Both the position numbers and the translations under genes were made by a program. This document shows, in pieces, positions 1 through 9,604 of a stretch of DNA of 64,000 nt (its first letter is position 1; each line of letters opens with the position of its first letter). The notes beneath the pieces are model-generated. The model did no database searches and had not been told where the DNA came from. It saw only the letters and a program-made list of their open reading frames with translations. This DNA comes from Halomonas sp. CH40 (GTDB taxonomy: Bacteria; Pseudomonadota; Gammaproteobacteria; Pseudomonadales; Halomonadaceae), in the NCBI GenBank assembly GCA_041875495.1, contig CP112982.1:3534001-3598000 (forward strand), read 5' to 3'.

Positions 1-1
1 A

Positions 2-130
2 GTTCGCTCGCAGCTGCGCGAATGGGAAGATCTGGTGTCTGTGCAGCTTTTTTCAGCGCTGAAAAAAGACGGCATAACAACGCTTTCTCAGCGTCTGGAT
101 CAGTGGCTGGCTCTCCCCAAAGACGTATAA
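2..130 (+). CDS. C-terminal fragment of an unidentified protein
   Basis: An open frame enters from the left edge and stops with TAA at 128-130, giving the last 42 residues of a protein that ends in QWLALPKDV. The composition (alternating charged and hydrophobic residues, [10 protein letters not shown] near the end) looks like a helical C-terminus. It converges with the HAD gene that ends 8 bases further on. The family cannot be recognised from so short a piece. The frame choice is supported only by the protein-like composition and the neat stop just before the convergent gene. Confidence 0.45.
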   Translation, partial: VRSQLREWEDLVSVQLFSALKKDGITTLSQRLDQWLALPKDV

Positions 131-138
131 ACCTGTTG

Positions 139-870
139 TCAGCGACGTTTTTCAAGCCAGGCCAAAAGCTCCGCCAACTCTCTTACGTGAGCAATACGCT
201 CGACTCGCTCTGGCAGCGCCTGATCGCCACTTTCACTGACCCAAACGGCCTGCATCCCCAGCCGCTGGGCGGGCAGCACATCCTCCTCCCAGGAATCGCC
301 AACATGCAGCGCCTGCTCAGGGGCTACGCCAAGCCGCTCGAGCGCCGTCAAAAAAGGCTTTGGGTCAGGCTTGGGGGCCAGCAACTCACCGGCAGCAATG
401 GCAATGGGGAAATACTCCGCCAGCGGCTGGCGTTGTAAATGGATATTACCATTAGTGATGGCGGCCAGCCGATAACGCTGACGCAGAGTGCTTAGCAAGG
501 GGGCGACCTCCGGGTGCGGGGACACCTGAACCCGCAAACGGTGGAATTCGTTCATTGCCGCTGCCGCCCACATCAGGGCAGTACTGCGTGCAAGCCCACT
601 GGCCTCCAGCTGGGCTTCCAGAGCACGCAGGCGCAGCCAGGTAAAATCACCGCGCCGCTCTGGCACCTCGACCACCAATTGCTGACGACGGGCCAGATAA
701 TCCGCCAACCCTTCTGCGTAGTTTAACCCCAATGGCGCTGTCTGGCGCGCGGCCAGCCAGGTTTCCAGAGTCTCCAGCAGCCAGCGGTAGTGTCCCTCTT
801 CGGTACGCGCCATGACGCCGTGGTTGTCCCACAAGGTGTCATCCAGATCAAAGGTGATTGCTTGCAACAT
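139..870 (-). CDS. HAD-superfamily phosphatase, YigB-like
   Basis: A 243-residue haloacid dehalogenase-type hydrolase. The catalytic motif FDLDDT is at the N-terminus (nucleophile Asp8, acid/base Asp10), with a helical cap domain in the middle and the metal-binding motif GDSWEEDV near residue 190. YigB of E. coli dephosphorylates 5-amino-6-(5-phosphoribitylamino)uracil in riboflavin synthesis, and homologues commonly lie directly after xerC, as here (2-base gap). Substrate assignment from sequence alone is weak in this superfamily, so the YigB role is inferred from position and length. It is the last gene of the argH-xerC minus-strand cluster. Confidence 0.8.
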   Translation of the reverse strand: MLQAITFDLDDTLWDNHGVMARTEEGHYRWLLETLETWLAARQTAPLGLNYAEGLADYLARRQQLVVEVPERRGDFTWLRLRALEAQLEASGLARSTALMWAAAAMNEFHRLRVQVSPHPEVAPLLSTLRQRYRLAAITNGNIHLQRQPLAEYFPIAIAAGELLAPKPDPKPFLTALERLGVAPEQALHVGDSWEEDVLPAQRLGMQAVWVSESGDQALPERVERIAHVRELAELLAWLEKRR

Positions 871-872
871 GC

Positions 873-1790
873 TTATGCCTCAGGGGGAGTATCAGGGGGC
901 GTGGAATGACGACGGGCACGCGGGTGCGCGGCGTCATAGCTGGCGGCCAGGTGCTGCCAATCCAGCCGGGTGTACACCTGGGTGGTGGACAGGTTGGCGT
1001 GGCCGAGCAGTTCCTGCACAGCGCGCAGATCCTGACTGGATTCGAGCAGATGGCTGGCGAAGGAATGGCGCAACCGGTGCGGATGCAGGTGCTCAGGCAA
1101 GCCACGCGTGACGGCCAACTGCGCCAGACGCTTCTGAATCGCCCTGTGCCCCAACCGCTGCCCGCGCTGGCCGACAAAAAGGGCCGTTTCATCGGCGTTG
1201 GCCAGCAAGGAGCGGTGCGGCTGCCAAGCGGCCAGTGCCGTCTGGGCGCGCCGCCCTACCGGCACCTGGCGCGGCTTGGCCCCTTTACCCATCACCCGTA
1301 CGCGTTGAGTTTCCAGATCATCCAGATCAAGTGCGGCCAGCTCCGCCAGGCGCAGGCCGCTGGAATAGAGCAACTCCAGCATTGCCTGATCACGATAGGC
1401 CAACGGCGATTGATCATGGGGCGTATCCAGAAAGCGAGCCAGCACATCAACATCCAGCGGGCGCGGCAGGTGGCTGGGCGTCTTGGGAGTACGCAGCAAG
1501 GTCACCGGGTTATCGGCCAGAATACCCCGCATCACACAGTCCTCAGCAAAGCGTGATAGCGCCGCGCGCCGCCGGGCCAGGCTGCGCGCGGCCAGGCCGC
1601 GGCTGCGTTCGCTGGACAGAAAGGCGCGCAGGTTGGCCATAGTCAATTGCGCGGCGTCATCAATGCCCTGCGCTTGGGCAAACGCCTCTAGCGCTGCCAG
1701 ATCGCGGCGATAGGCATCCAGCGTCGCCGGGCTGGCATGCTGGGCCAGTGATGTCAGAAAGGCGGCCACCTGGGCGTTCAATGCCGTCAC
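873..1790 (-). CDS. xerC: Tyrosine recombinase XerC
   Basis: A 305-residue site-specific recombinase that, with XerD, resolves chromosome dimers at dif during cell division. The N-terminal SAM-like DNA-binding domain covers roughly residues 1-90. The catalytic domain carries the full set of family residues: Arg147 (SGLRLAEL), His238/Arg241 (HRLRH), His264 (LLGHA) and the nucleophile Tyr273 (QVYTR). Translation probably starts at GTG, five bases after a GGAG. It sits between DUF484 (23-base gap) and the HAD phosphatase, the order known from Pseudomonas and enterics, which favours XerC over XerD. Confidence 0.94.
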   Translation of the reverse strand: MTALNAQVAAFLTSLAQHASPATLDAYRRDLAALEAFAQAQGIDDAAQLTMANLRAFLSSERSRGLAARSLARRRAALSRFAEDCVMRGILADNPVTLLRTPKTPSHLPRPLDVDVLARFLDTPHDQSPLAYRDQAMLELLYSSGLRLAELAALDLDDLETQRVRVMGKGAKPRQVPVGRRAQTALAAWQPHRSLLANADETALFVGQRGQRLGHRAIQKRLAQLAVTRGLPEHLHPHRLRHSFASHLLESSQDLRAVQELLGHANLSTTQVYTRLDWQHLAASYDAAHPRARRHSTPPDTPPEA

Positions 1791-1813
1791 ATCATCTCCT
1801 GTGAGTAAGCGCT

Positions 1814-2527
1814 TCAGTTGCCTGGTCCCAGGCGCACCAGCAGCCGTGCGGTGATATCCCCAAGATACTCGGTAAACAGAGTGTCCATACTGGCGCGATA
1901 CTGTTCCGGGTCGGGGCTTGCCAGCAGCAGATAGCCAAGCGGCTCGCCCGCACTCAACCGGGTAACCGCGCAGGAGCCGGCCTTGTTAGGCGCGGCCACA
2001 TGCGGTAGCAGGCACTTCCAATCGCTGACGCCCAGCTTGGCGCAACGACTGGTGCGGCCATCAAGCAACGCCGCCAGGCGTGTACTGGCATGTTGATCCA
2101 GTACGTGGCGAGGTGGCTGCGGCGGGCTGGGCTCCATATCGCTGAGCGTCGCCGGGCACCACAGCGCCAGCGCCGGTGTCGCAAAGCGCTCGCTCATCTG
2201 GGTCGCCAGCGCCTGGGCGAGCATGTCGCGATCCTGGGCATCCACCAGCGCCAGCAGGGTTTCACGCAGGCGGCGGTACTGGGTTTCTGTATGCCGGGCG
2301 GTGTCCAGCAGCTGCTCCAGCCGCCCTTCGGCGGATTCGGCGCGATGGCGCAGGTCCACTACCAGACGTTCCAACAGCGACACCGCCGCCCCGTTGATAT
2401 TGGGGTGAGGCACCTTGAGCTGCTGCAACAGGCCTTCCCGGCCCACAAAAAAGTCGGGATGGCGGGCCAACCAGAACGCTACCTGTTCAGGATCGAGCGT
2501 CTTGCGCGGTTCAGGGGCTTGAGACAT
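1814..2527 (-). CDS. DUF484 family protein
   Basis: A 237-residue protein of the DUF484 family, which lies between dapF and xerC in many gammaproteobacteria; its role is not established. The N-terminus (LDPEQVAFWLARHPDFF) and the following helical stretch are typical, and the C-terminal half resembles a GAF-like fold. An in-frame ATG lies six codons upstream, but GGAG seven bases before the ATG of MSQAPEP decides for the shorter start. Middle residues 40-100 look coiled-coil-like. The dapF stop is 50 bases upstream and xerC follows after 23 bases, so it is probably co-transcribed. Confidence 0.85.
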   Translation of the reverse strand: MSQAPEPRKTLDPEQVAFWLARHPDFFVGREGLLQQLKVPHPNINGAAVSLLERLVVDLRHRAESAEGRLEQLLDTARHTETQYRRLRETLLALVDAQDRDMLAQALATQMSERFATPALALWCPATLSDMEPSPPQPPRHVLDQHASTRLAALLDGRTSRCAKLGVSDWKCLLPHVAAPNKAGSCAVTRLSAGEPLGYLLLASPDPEQYRASMDTLFTEYLGDITARLLVRLGPGN

Positions 2528-2577
2528 CACCGTTCTCCATTCCAATCCATTTTCATTATATAGCAGCAGCGCTGGGC

Positions 2578-3411
2578 TCAGTTAAGCACAACACGCCCAT
2601 CAAATACCCGGGTAGCTGGCCCGACCATAATCAAGGCAGCTTCGGGGTCGGGCCATTCAATCGACAGCTCACCGCCGGGCAGCTCAACTGTCACCGGGCT
2701 TTTCAATAACCCCTGGCGAATGCCGCTGGCAACCGCCGCGCAGGCGCCCGTACCGCAGGCCAGGGTCTCACCGCTACCGCGTTCGAACACTCGCAGACGA
2801 ATCCGGCTGGGTGAGACAACCTGCATAAAGCCAGCATTCACCTTACGGGGAAAACGTGGATGCGCCTCAATCGCTGGGCCAAGGCGCTCAACCGGCGCTG
2901 ACTCCACATCGTCGACCTGTAGTACCGCATGGGGGTTGCCCATGGACACCACACTGATCGACAGGGTTTCCTCGCCAACTTGTAAGGGATGCAACGGTTG
3001 GTCTCCCGCTGCCTCAAAAGGCACGACTGCGGGCGAGAAGCGTGGGCGCCCCATATCAACGCGCACCATGCCGTCATGCTGCACCTTGAGGGTCAGCGGT
3101 CCGCCGGCGGTTTCGACGTGAATATCGCGCTTGTGAGTCAGCCGCTGATCACGTACGAAGCGCGCAAAGCAGCGCGCACCGTTGCCACAGTTTTCCACTT
3201 CGCTGCCATCGGCATTAAAAATACGATAGCGGAAATCCATTGTTGGATCCCGAGGGGGTTCAACGATCAGTAACTGATCAAAGCCGATACCAAAGCGCCG
3301 GTCTGCCAGCTGGCAGATATGGGCAGGCGTGATACGCGCCCGCTGGGTCACTAGATCCACCATGACAAAATCATTGCCCAGGCCGTGCATTTTCGTAAAG
3401 TGTAACAGCAT
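2578..3411 (-). CDS. dapF: Diaminopimelate epimerase DapF
   Basis: A 277-residue cofactor-free epimerase converting LL- to meso-diaminopimelate for lysine and peptidoglycan synthesis. The two catalytic cysteines are visible: Cys75 in ENCGNGARC and Cys219 in LACGTGAC. The start begins [15 protein letters not shown], the normal N-terminus; a longer open frame upstream has no family similarity. The ATG overlaps the lysA stop by one base (TGATG), implying translational coupling with the decarboxylase that uses its product. The length is usual for the family. Confidence 0.96.
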   Translation of the reverse strand: MLLHFTKMHGLGNDFVMVDLVTQRARITPAHICQLADRRFGIGFDQLLIVEPPRDPTMDFRYRIFNADGSEVENCGNGARCFARFVRDQRLTHKRDIHVETAGGPLTLKVQHDGMVRVDMGRPRFSPAVVPFEAAGDQPLHPLQVGEETLSISVVSMGNPHAVLQVDDVESAPVERLGPAIEAHPRFPRKVNAGFMQVVSPSRIRLRVFERGSGETLACGTGACAAVASGIRQGLLKSPVTVELPGGELSIEWPDPEAALIMVGPATRVFDGRVVLN

Positions 3412-4688
3412 CAGGCTTCTCCAATACCGCCTGGCAGCAGCGACTCGCCCTCCCACAGGCTTTCCAGCCGCTCGCGGGCGCGCACCACGTGGCAAGCATC
3501 GCCATCCACCATTAGTTCGGCAGGCCGCGGACGGCTGTTATAGTTGGAGGCCATCACAAAGCCGTAGGCACCGGCGGAGCGCACCGCCAGCAGATCGCCC
3601 TCGGCAATCGCCAGCTCACGCTCCTTGCCCAGAAAATCACTGGTTTCACAGACCGGCCCCACCACATCATAAAGTGCGCTTTCGCGGGCTTCCCGGGTAT
3701 CCACCGGGATAATTGCCTGCCAGGCTTGGTAGAGCGCCGGGCGAATCAGATCATTCATTGCCGCATCGACAATAGCAAAGTTCTTGGTTTCACCCGGTTT
3801 AAGGAATTCAACCCGAGTCAACATTACACCAGCGTTGGCCGCAATCGAACGGCCAGGCTCAAACAGCAGCGTGAGTTTTTCGCCACCTTCCCAGCGGGAA
3901 AGACGTGACAGCAGCTGGCTGGCGTAATCAAACGGCTGGGGCGGTTTTTCATCCCGATACGGAACGCCCAGGCCGCCGCCCAGATCCAGGTGATCAAGCT
4001 CGATACCACGCTCACGCAGCCTGTCCATCAGCACCAGCAGGCGCTCCAGGGCATCCATGAAGGGGGCGGTTTCGGTCAGCTGCGAGCCGATGTGGCAGTC
4101 CATGCCCACCACATCAAGGTGTGGCAGGCTGGCTGCCAGCTCATAGACCTCCAGCGCCTCATCAACCGGAATGCCGAACTTGTTGTCTTTCAGGCCGGTG
4201 GAAATATACGGGTGCGTGCCCGCGTCCACATCCGGGTTGACCCGCAGGGATACCGGCGCCCGCTTGCCCAGCTCGCCCGCCACAGCGTTCAGGCGCTCAA
4301 GCTCGGGGCGGGATTCAACATTGAAGCACTTAATGCCCACTTCCAAGGCACGCGCCATCTCGCCAGCCTGCTTGGCAACGCCTGAGAACACCACCTTGGC
4401 AGGGTCACCACCGGCTTTCAGCACACGTTCCAGCTCGCCTATAGAGACAATATCAAACCCTGCCCCTAGTCGCGCCAGCAGACCCAGTACGGCCAGGTTG
4501 GAGTTGGCCTTGACGGCATAACAGATCAGATGGGAGTGGCTGCCCAGGGCCTCGGTATAGGCGCGAAAATGACGCGCCAACGTCGCCTTGGAGTAGACAT
4601 AACACGGTGTACCGTGTTCAGCGGCAATCCGCGATAACGGTACGTCTTCGGCGTAGAGTACGCCATCGCGATAGTTAAAATGATCCAT
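3411..4688 (-). CDS. lysA: Diaminopimelate decarboxylase LysA
   Basis: A 425-residue PLP-dependent fold-III decarboxylase that makes L-lysine from meso-diaminopimelate. Lys60 in CYAVKANSN is the expected Schiff-base lysine. HIGSQ (mid-barrel), GGGLGVPY and EPGRSI are the PLP phosphate-binding and barrel motifs, and CETSD in the C-terminal domain carries the active-site cysteine from the partner subunit. Its ATG overlaps the lptM stop (TAATG) and its own stop overlaps the dapF start, so lptM-lysA-dapF forms a coupled set. Confidence 0.96.
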   Translation of the reverse strand: MDHFNYRDGVLYAEDVPLSRIAAEHGTPCYVYSKATLARHFRAYTEALGSHSHLICYAVKANSNLAVLGLLARLGAGFDIVSIGELERVLKAGGDPAKVVFSGVAKQAGEMARALEVGIKCFNVESRPELERLNAVAGELGKRAPVSLRVNPDVDAGTHPYISTGLKDNKFGIPVDEALEVYELAASLPHLDVVGMDCHIGSQLTETAPFMDALERLLVLMDRLRERGIELDHLDLGGGLGVPYRDEKPPQPFDYASQLLSRLSRWEGGEKLTLLFEPGRSIAANAGVMLTRVEFLKPGETKNFAIVDAAMNDLIRPALYQAWQAIIPVDTREARESALYDVVGPVCETSDFLGKERELAIAEGDLLAVRSAGAYGFVMASNYNSRPRPAELMVDGDACHVVRARERLESLWEGESLLPGGIGEA

Positions 4689-4840
4689 TATTCCTCCTGC
4701 TCGGCGGCGGGCGCTTCGGTTGAATCCGCTTCAGGCAAATGCAGTGGCCCTTTCTGGCCACATCCGGCAATTAACAGGCTGGCCAGAAGCCCAGCCAAGG
4801 CGACGCCGATCAGGCGCGGCGCTATACGACGTCTTTTCAC
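4688..4840 (-). CDS. lptM: Small LPS-translocon lipoprotein LptM (YifL)
   Basis: A 50-residue lipoprotein. The basic N-terminus and hydrophobic stretch lead to the lipobox LLIAGC (lipidated Cys27), followed by the family signature [10 protein letters not shown]. In E. coli LptM (formerly YifL) assists maturation of the outer-membrane LPS translocon LptD. It starts with GTG; the GTGA start/stop overlap with argH and the TAATG overlap with lysA make it part of a coupled chain. The tail is acidic and Ala/Glu-rich. The same placement before lysA is common in Pseudomonas relatives. Confidence 0.9.
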   Translation of the reverse strand: MKRRRIAPRLIGVALAGLLASLLIAGCGQKGPLHLPEADSTEAPAAEQEE

Positions 4841-6240
4841 AGCTGATCCTTAAGCGTATGCAGCACTTCCCGCGCCCGCTGCGCGGCAGCGCGAACCTGA
4901 TCCGGTGCAGTACCGCCAATATGGTTACGCGCCGCCACCGAGCCCTCCAGGGTCAGCACTTCAAAAACATCGGCGTCGATGCTGTCAGAAAACTGTTGCA
5001 GCTCTTCCAGGCTCATTTCCGACAGGTCTTTTTCCTCTTTGAGGCCATAAGCGACCGACTGCCCGACAATTTCATGGGCATCGCGGAAGGCCACGCCATT
5101 GCGCACCAGATAATCGGCCAGATCTGTTGCCGTGGAGAAGCCCTTGCGTGCCGCCTCAAACATGTTGGCTTTTTTAGGCTCAATGGCCGGGATCATGTCA
5201 GCAAAGGCTTTCAGGCAGTCGCGCACCGTATCCACCGCATCAAACAGCGGCTCCTTGTCTTCCTGATTATCCTTGTTGTAGGCCAGCGGCTGGGACTTCA
5301 TCAGGGTCAACAGGCTAATCAGGTGGCCGTAGACACGCCCAGTCTTGCCACGCACCAGCTCCGGCACATCCGGATTTTTCTTCTGCGGCATGATGGAAGA
5401 ACCGGTGCAGAAGCGATCCGGCAGGTCGATAAAATCAAACTGAGCGCTGGTCCATAGCACCAGCTCTTCGCTCATCCGCGACAGGTGCATCAGCAGCAGG
5501 CTGGCAACGCTGGTAAACTCAATTGCAAAATCGCGATCCGACACCGCATCCAGGGAATTTTCAGCAGGCCGCGTGAAACCCAACAGCTCAGCGGTCATAT
5601 GGCGATCAATCGGGTAGGTGGTGCCGGCCAGGGCGGCAGCTCCCAGCGGCAACACATTGATGCGTTTACGACAATCCAGCAGGCGCTCATGATCACGCGC
5701 CAGCATTTCCTGCCAGGCCAGCAGATGGTGGCCAAAGGTAACCGGCTGCGCGGTTTGCAGATGGGTAAAGCCGGGCATGATGGTGTCGGCTTCGCGATCG
5801 GCCAGCTCCACCAGCCCTTCACGCAGGCGGATCAGCTCACCTTCAATCACATCGACGGCATCACGCATGAACAGGCGAATATCCGTCGCCACCTGATCAT
5901 TACGTGAACGGCCGGTATGCAGCTTTTTGCCGATAATGCCGATTTTCTGGGTCAGCCGCGCTTCAATGTTCATATGCACATCTTCAAGCGGCACCGACCA
6001 TTCAAACTCACCGTTATCGATTTCGCTGCGGATCTCAGTCAGCCCCTGAACAATCGCCTCGCGCTCGTCGTCGGTTAACACCCCGATGCGGGCCAGCATG
6101 GTGGCATGCGCGATAGACCCTTGAATATCCTGATGTGCCAGGCGTTGATCAAAGGTTACCGAAGCGGTGAAGCGCGCAACAAAGGCATCGGTAGGTTCAC
6201 TGAAGCGACCGCCCCAGGATTGATTGGTGGTTTGACTCAT
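4837..6240 (-). CDS. argH: Argininosuccinate lyase ArgH
   Basis: A 467-residue lyase that splits argininosuccinate into arginine and fumarate, the last step of arginine synthesis. The fumarase/aspartase superfamily signature [12 protein letters not shown] is at residues 280-291, its mobile loop carrying the catalytic serine. HTGRSRNDQ (108-116) and GFTHLQ with His160 are also present. The chosen start ([15 protein letters not shown]) has the normal N-terminus and an AGGA about nine bases upstream; a much longer open frame runs through the promoter region and is not plausible. It is divergent from hemC and heads the lptM-lysA-dapF cluster. Confidence 0.96.
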   Translation of the reverse strand: MSQTTNQSWGGRFSEPTDAFVARFTASVTFDQRLAHQDIQGSIAHATMLARIGVLTDDEREAIVQGLTEIRSEIDNGEFEWSVPLEDVHMNIEARLTQKIGIIGKKLHTGRSRNDQVATDIRLFMRDAVDVIEGELIRLREGLVELADREADTIMPGFTHLQTAQPVTFGHHLLAWQEMLARDHERLLDCRKRINVLPLGAAALAGTTYPIDRHMTAELLGFTRPAENSLDAVSDRDFAIEFTSVASLLLMHLSRMSEELVLWTSAQFDFIDLPDRFCTGSSIMPQKKNPDVPELVRGKTGRVYGHLISLLTLMKSQPLAYNKDNQEDKEPLFDAVDTVRDCLKAFADMIPAIEPKKANMFEAARKGFSTATDLADYLVRNGVAFRDAHEIVGQSVAYGLKEEKDLSEMSLEELQQFSDSIDADVFEVLTLEGSVAARNHIGGTAPDQVRAAAQRAREVLHTLKDQL

Positions 6241-6409
6241 GACAACAGTATCCTGCTTGAACATTGAAATAATCGTTGGCGGAAAGTGTACCAGAGTCGC
6301 CCTGATCAGCGGCATGTCTGCAAGCGGGATTTTTCCTTGGCTGTCGAGTGCTTTATGATTAGGGCTATTATCGTTTTTATACGCCATCATGGCGACAAGG
6401 GAGAATAAC

Positions 6410-7351
6410 GTGCAATCCATCACCAAGCTGCGTATTGCCACGCGTAAGAGCCAGTTGGCCATGTGGCAGGCTGAGCATGTACGTGACCGCCTGATAGCGT
6501 TCCACCCCGGCCTTGAAGTCGAGCTGGTCGCACTCTCCACCAAGGGCGATAAGATAATCGATACCCCGCTTTCCAAAATTGGCGGCAAGGGCCTGTTCGT
6601 CAAAGAACTCGAAGAAGCCATGCTGGATGGGCGCGCCGATATTGCCGTGCATTCCATGAAAGATGTGCCGATGCATTTTCCTGAAGGCCTGGGGCTATCG
6701 GTGATTCTGGAAGGCGCTGACCCCACCGATGCCTTTGTCTCCAATCACTACCACAACGTCGATGAGCTACCAGAAGGCGCGCGTATCGGCACCGCCAGCC
6801 TGCGCCGTGGCCTGCAGCTGCGTGAACGCCGCCCGGATCTTGAAATCCTTAACCTGCGCGGCAACGTCCAGACCCGTCTGGGCAAGCTGGATGACGGTGA
6901 ATTTGATGCCATTATCCTCGCCACCTCAGGGCTCAAGCGCCTGGGCCTGGAAGCACGGATTGCCCAGGCATTGCCGCCGGAAATCTGCTTGCCTGCCTGT
7001 GGCCAGGGCGCCCTGGGTATCGAATGCCGGTTGCATGACCCTGAGCTTATTGCGCTGCTGGCACCGCTGGATGACCCGGACACGGCTACCCGGGTGCGCG
7101 CCGAACGCGCCATGAACACCCGCCTGGAAGGTGGTTGCCAGGTACCCATCGGCGGCCACGCCGTGCTCGACAAAGACGCCGAAACCCTGTGGCTGCGCGG
7201 CCTGGTCGGCAACCCGGAAGGCACTGAAGTGCTGCGCGCTGACAGTAAAGGCTCCATGCACGAACCGGAGGCACTTGGCATCAGAGTTGCCGAAGAGCTG
7301 CTGGAACAGGGTGCGGGCGATATTCTTGCCGAGGTCTACGGCGCCCAGTGA
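6410..7351 (+). CDS. hemC: Hydroxymethylbilane synthase HemC
   Basis: A 313-residue porphobilinogen deaminase, which polymerises four porphobilinogens into hydroxymethylbilane for haem and sirohaem. Cys243 in [10 protein letters not shown] attaches the dipyrromethane cofactor, and the KDVPM and TSSLR-like (TASLRR) motifs are in place. An in-frame ATG lies seven codons upstream, but AGGGAG six bases before GTG at 6410 and agreement with the usual 313-residue length favour the GTG start. The stop overlaps hemD (TGATG). Divergent from argH, as in Pseudomonas. Confidence 0.95.
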   Translation: MQSITKLRIATRKSQLAMWQAEHVRDRLIAFHPGLEVELVALSTKGDKIIDTPLSKIGGKGLFVKELEEAMLDGRADIAVHSMKDVPMHFPEGLGLSVILEGADPTDAFVSNHYHNVDELPEGARIGTASLRRGLQLRERRPDLEILNLRGNVQTRLGKLDDGEFDAIILATSGLKRLGLEARIAQALPPEICLPACGQGALGIECRLHDPELIALLAPLDDPDTATRVRAERAMNTRLEGGCQVPIGGHAVLDKDAETLWLRGLVGNPEGTEVLRADSKGSMHEPEALGIRVAEELLEQGAGDILAEVYGAQ

Positions 7352-8127
7352 TGGCTCCCGTGCTGATCTTACGCCCCGGCGAGCGTGGCGAGATACTGGC
7401 TGAAGCCCTGCAGCAGCAGGGGTTCAGCGTGGAGCGCCTGAACACGCTGACGTTGGAGCCACTGCCTGAAGAGGCTGAATTACGCTCTCTCTGGCTGGAC
7501 TTTGATCAGTTCTGTAAAGTTATCGTGATCAGCCCGTTTGCGGCCCACTGCCTGGAGCAGGCGCTGGATCGTTACTGGCCACAGCTGCCGATAGGCATTG
7601 ATTATTATTGCGTTGGGCGGGGCACCGCTGACATATTGCATCAACAGCTGGGCGTACGGGTACGCGTACCCGAAGCAAAACGCAATGAGGATACCAGTGA
7701 GGCCTTACTCGCGTTACCATCATTGCAGCGCGTTGAACAGCAGAAGGTATTGATCGTCGCAGGTGAGGGCGGTCGTGATCTATTGGCTGATACCTTGCGC
7801 GCGCGCGGCGCCCGCGTGACCCGCGCCAGCGTGTATCAGCGACGTTACCAGCCGCCGGATCCCAGCGGCATTGCACGGCTTGAATCAGGAAATTTTCAGG
7901 CGTTGATTGTTACCAGCGGCGAACAGCTGCAACATCTGGCAAAATGGTGCAATCAGGCAGCCTTGAACCAACCGCTAATCGTTTCCAGTCGCCGTTTAGC
8001 TACACTAGCGGCAGAATTGGGGTTTCGTGCCCCAACGGTGGCAACGGGAGCAACTCCGGCTGCACTGACGGCTGCGTTGACTCGCACCTGCAACCCACCG
8101 GGTGCCGATGTCGATCAAGGAACTTAA
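7351..8127 (+). CDS. hemD: Uroporphyrinogen-III synthase HemD
   Basis: A 258-residue enzyme that cyclises and inverts ring D of hydroxymethylbilane. The family is weakly conserved. Here the N-terminal LILRPGERG and the second-domain VTSGEQLQHLAKW, together with the position between hemC and hemX, support the call. The ATG overlaps the hemC stop (TGATG); a GTG one codon earlier is also possible. The two-domain alternating architecture is consistent with the length. Confidence 0.9.
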   Translation: MAPVLILRPGERGEILAEALQQQGFSVERLNTLTLEPLPEEAELRSLWLDFDQFCKVIVISPFAAHCLEQALDRYWPQLPIGIDYYCVGRGTADILHQQLGVRVRVPEAKRNEDTSEALLALPSLQRVEQQKVLIVAGEGGRDLLADTLRARGARVTRASVYQRRYQPPDPSGIARLESGNFQALIVTSGEQLQHLAKWCNQAALNQPLIVSSRRLATLAAELGFRAPTVATGATPAALTAALTRTCNPPGADVDQGT

Positions 8128-8143
8128 CAAGGGCTAGCGACAG

Positions 8144-9604
8144 ATGAGCAAACAAACAAACGATCAGGACGACGCACAGAAGACGTCTGCCGAGGCTTCG
8201 CGTAACGACGCAGCATCGTCAACGTCTGCGTCTTCAGCAAAAACGGCTGACAGCAGCAAGCATGCCAGCACGTCTGCGACGAGCACGTCCACTAGCAATA
8301 CCCCTAACAGCAACACCTCCAGTAAAACGACTAATCAGCAGCAGCGCCGTGGTAAAGGCAACGCTAACGCTTCTACCAAGGCAGGCGGCCAGCAGGATTC
8401 AGGCAAGAGCAGCCAAAGCACTGCGCAATCGGCCAATACCGAGCCGACCAAAACGGATGGCGTTGCCAAAGATAGCGCCACCGCCAAGGATAACGCCCCT
8501 GCCAGCCCGGCAGCTGCGCCCTCCGGCGCTGCTGGCACCCCACCCCCCTCAGCCCCCCAACAAGGCAGTGGCGGTGGCAGCAAAAGCGGCATATTCGCCA
8601 TCTTGCTGGTGGTTGTCCTGGCGGTTGCCCTGGCCTTTCTTGCCTGGGAAGGTTGGCAGCGCCTGGAGAACCAGCAGCAACGTCTTGATGAGCTTGCTCA
8701 AAAAGCCGATAACAGCGCCACACAGGCAGACCTTGCCGATCTGAATGAGCGTCTGGAAAGTGGCGAAGCCGAGCGTAACCAGGCGCTGGAAAGCACCACC
8801 AATGCGATGCAGCAAGCCTTCTCCGAGTATCGTTCTGAGGTCAACAACACGCTTGACCGTGTGCTGGCCCAACTGTCTCAGGATCAGGATGCCGATGAGC
8901 GCGAATGGCTGCATGCCGAAGCCGCCTACCTGCTACGCCTGGCCAATCAGCGCCTGCAGCTGGAACGCGACGTGGAAGGCGCTGCTGCTCTGCTGCGCAC
9001 GGCTGACAGCGTGCTTAACAGCGCGGACAACCCGGCGCTGACACCTGTCCGGCGCGAGATTGCCAGTGAACTGGCCGCCCTGGATGCTGTTCCACGGGTT
9101 GATCGCACCGGTATCTACCTGGCGCTCAATGCCCAGCAGGAACGCATTGCCACCCTGCGACTTGCTCAGGAAGTTGAAGAACAGCCCGTATCTTCCAGCA
9201 TTGAAGAACCGCCCACTGGTACTTTCCAGCGTCAACTGGCGCGCTTTGGTGAAGAGCTGAAGGATCTGGTAGTTGTCCGTGGTCATGACGAAGCCATGGA
9301 AGTGCTGATCACGCCCGAACAGGAATCCTACCTGCGTCAGAGCCTGCGCCTGATTCTTGAGCAATCCCAGCTGGCGGTACTCAAGGAAGAGCAGGAGCTG
9401 TTTGAAGCCAGCATCGACAAGGCGCTTGACCTGCTCAATCGCTACTACGACACCTCGCGCAGTGAAACCCAGGGCGTCATCTCCCGTCTGGAAGAAATCA
9501 AGCAGACCAATGTGACGCCTGAGCTGCCCGACATCAGCCGTTCACAGCAGGCCCTGGCCGAGTTCATCGAGAACCGCTATGAATCGCGTGGAGGTGAGTC
9601 ATGA
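8144..9604 (+). CDS. hemX: HemX family membrane protein
   Basis: A 486-residue HemX-type protein, often mis-annotated as uroporphyrinogen-III C-methyltransferase; its real role in haem synthesis is unclear. Residues 1-145 are a low-complexity cytoplasmic tail rich in Ser, Thr, Ala, Gln and Asn, followed by one membrane helix (about 149-168). The remainder is a periplasmic helical region with coiled-coil character (QQRLDELAQKADNSATQADL and later). It lies 16 bases after hemD and overlaps hemY by four bases (ATGA). The length of the disordered tail is above what is usual in enterics. Confidence 0.88.
   Translation: MSKQTNDQDDAQKTSAEASRNDAASSTSASSAKTADSSKHASTSATSTSTSNTPNSNTSSKTTNQQQRRGKGNANASTKAGGQQDSGKSSQSTAQSANTEPTKTDGVAKDSATAKDNAPASPAAAPSGAAGTPPPSAPQQGSGGGSKSGIFAILLVVVLAVALAFLAWEGWQRLENQQQRLDELAQKADNSATQADLADLNERLESGEAERNQALESTTNAMQQAFSEYRSEVNNTLDRVLAQLSQDQDADEREWLHAEAAYLLRLANQRLQLERDVEGAAALLRTADSVLNSADNPALTPVRREIASELAALDAVPRVDRTGIYLALNAQQERIATLRLAQEVEEQPVSSSIEEPPTGTFQRQLARFGEELKDLVVVRGHDEAMEVLITPEQESYLRQSLRLILEQSQLAVLKEEQELFEASIDKALDLLNRYYDTSRSETQGVISRLEEIKQTNVTPELPDISRSQQALAEFIENRYESRGGES

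Noticed and set aside
4720-5457. A 245-codon plus-strand frame opposite argH and lptM
   Set aside because: Antisense to two well-supported genes and without recognisable features.
6240-6744. N-terminal extension of ArgH by 168 codons
   Set aside because: The extension runs through the argH-hemC divergent promoter region and into hemC antisense; the normal ArgH N-terminus and RBS lie at 6240.
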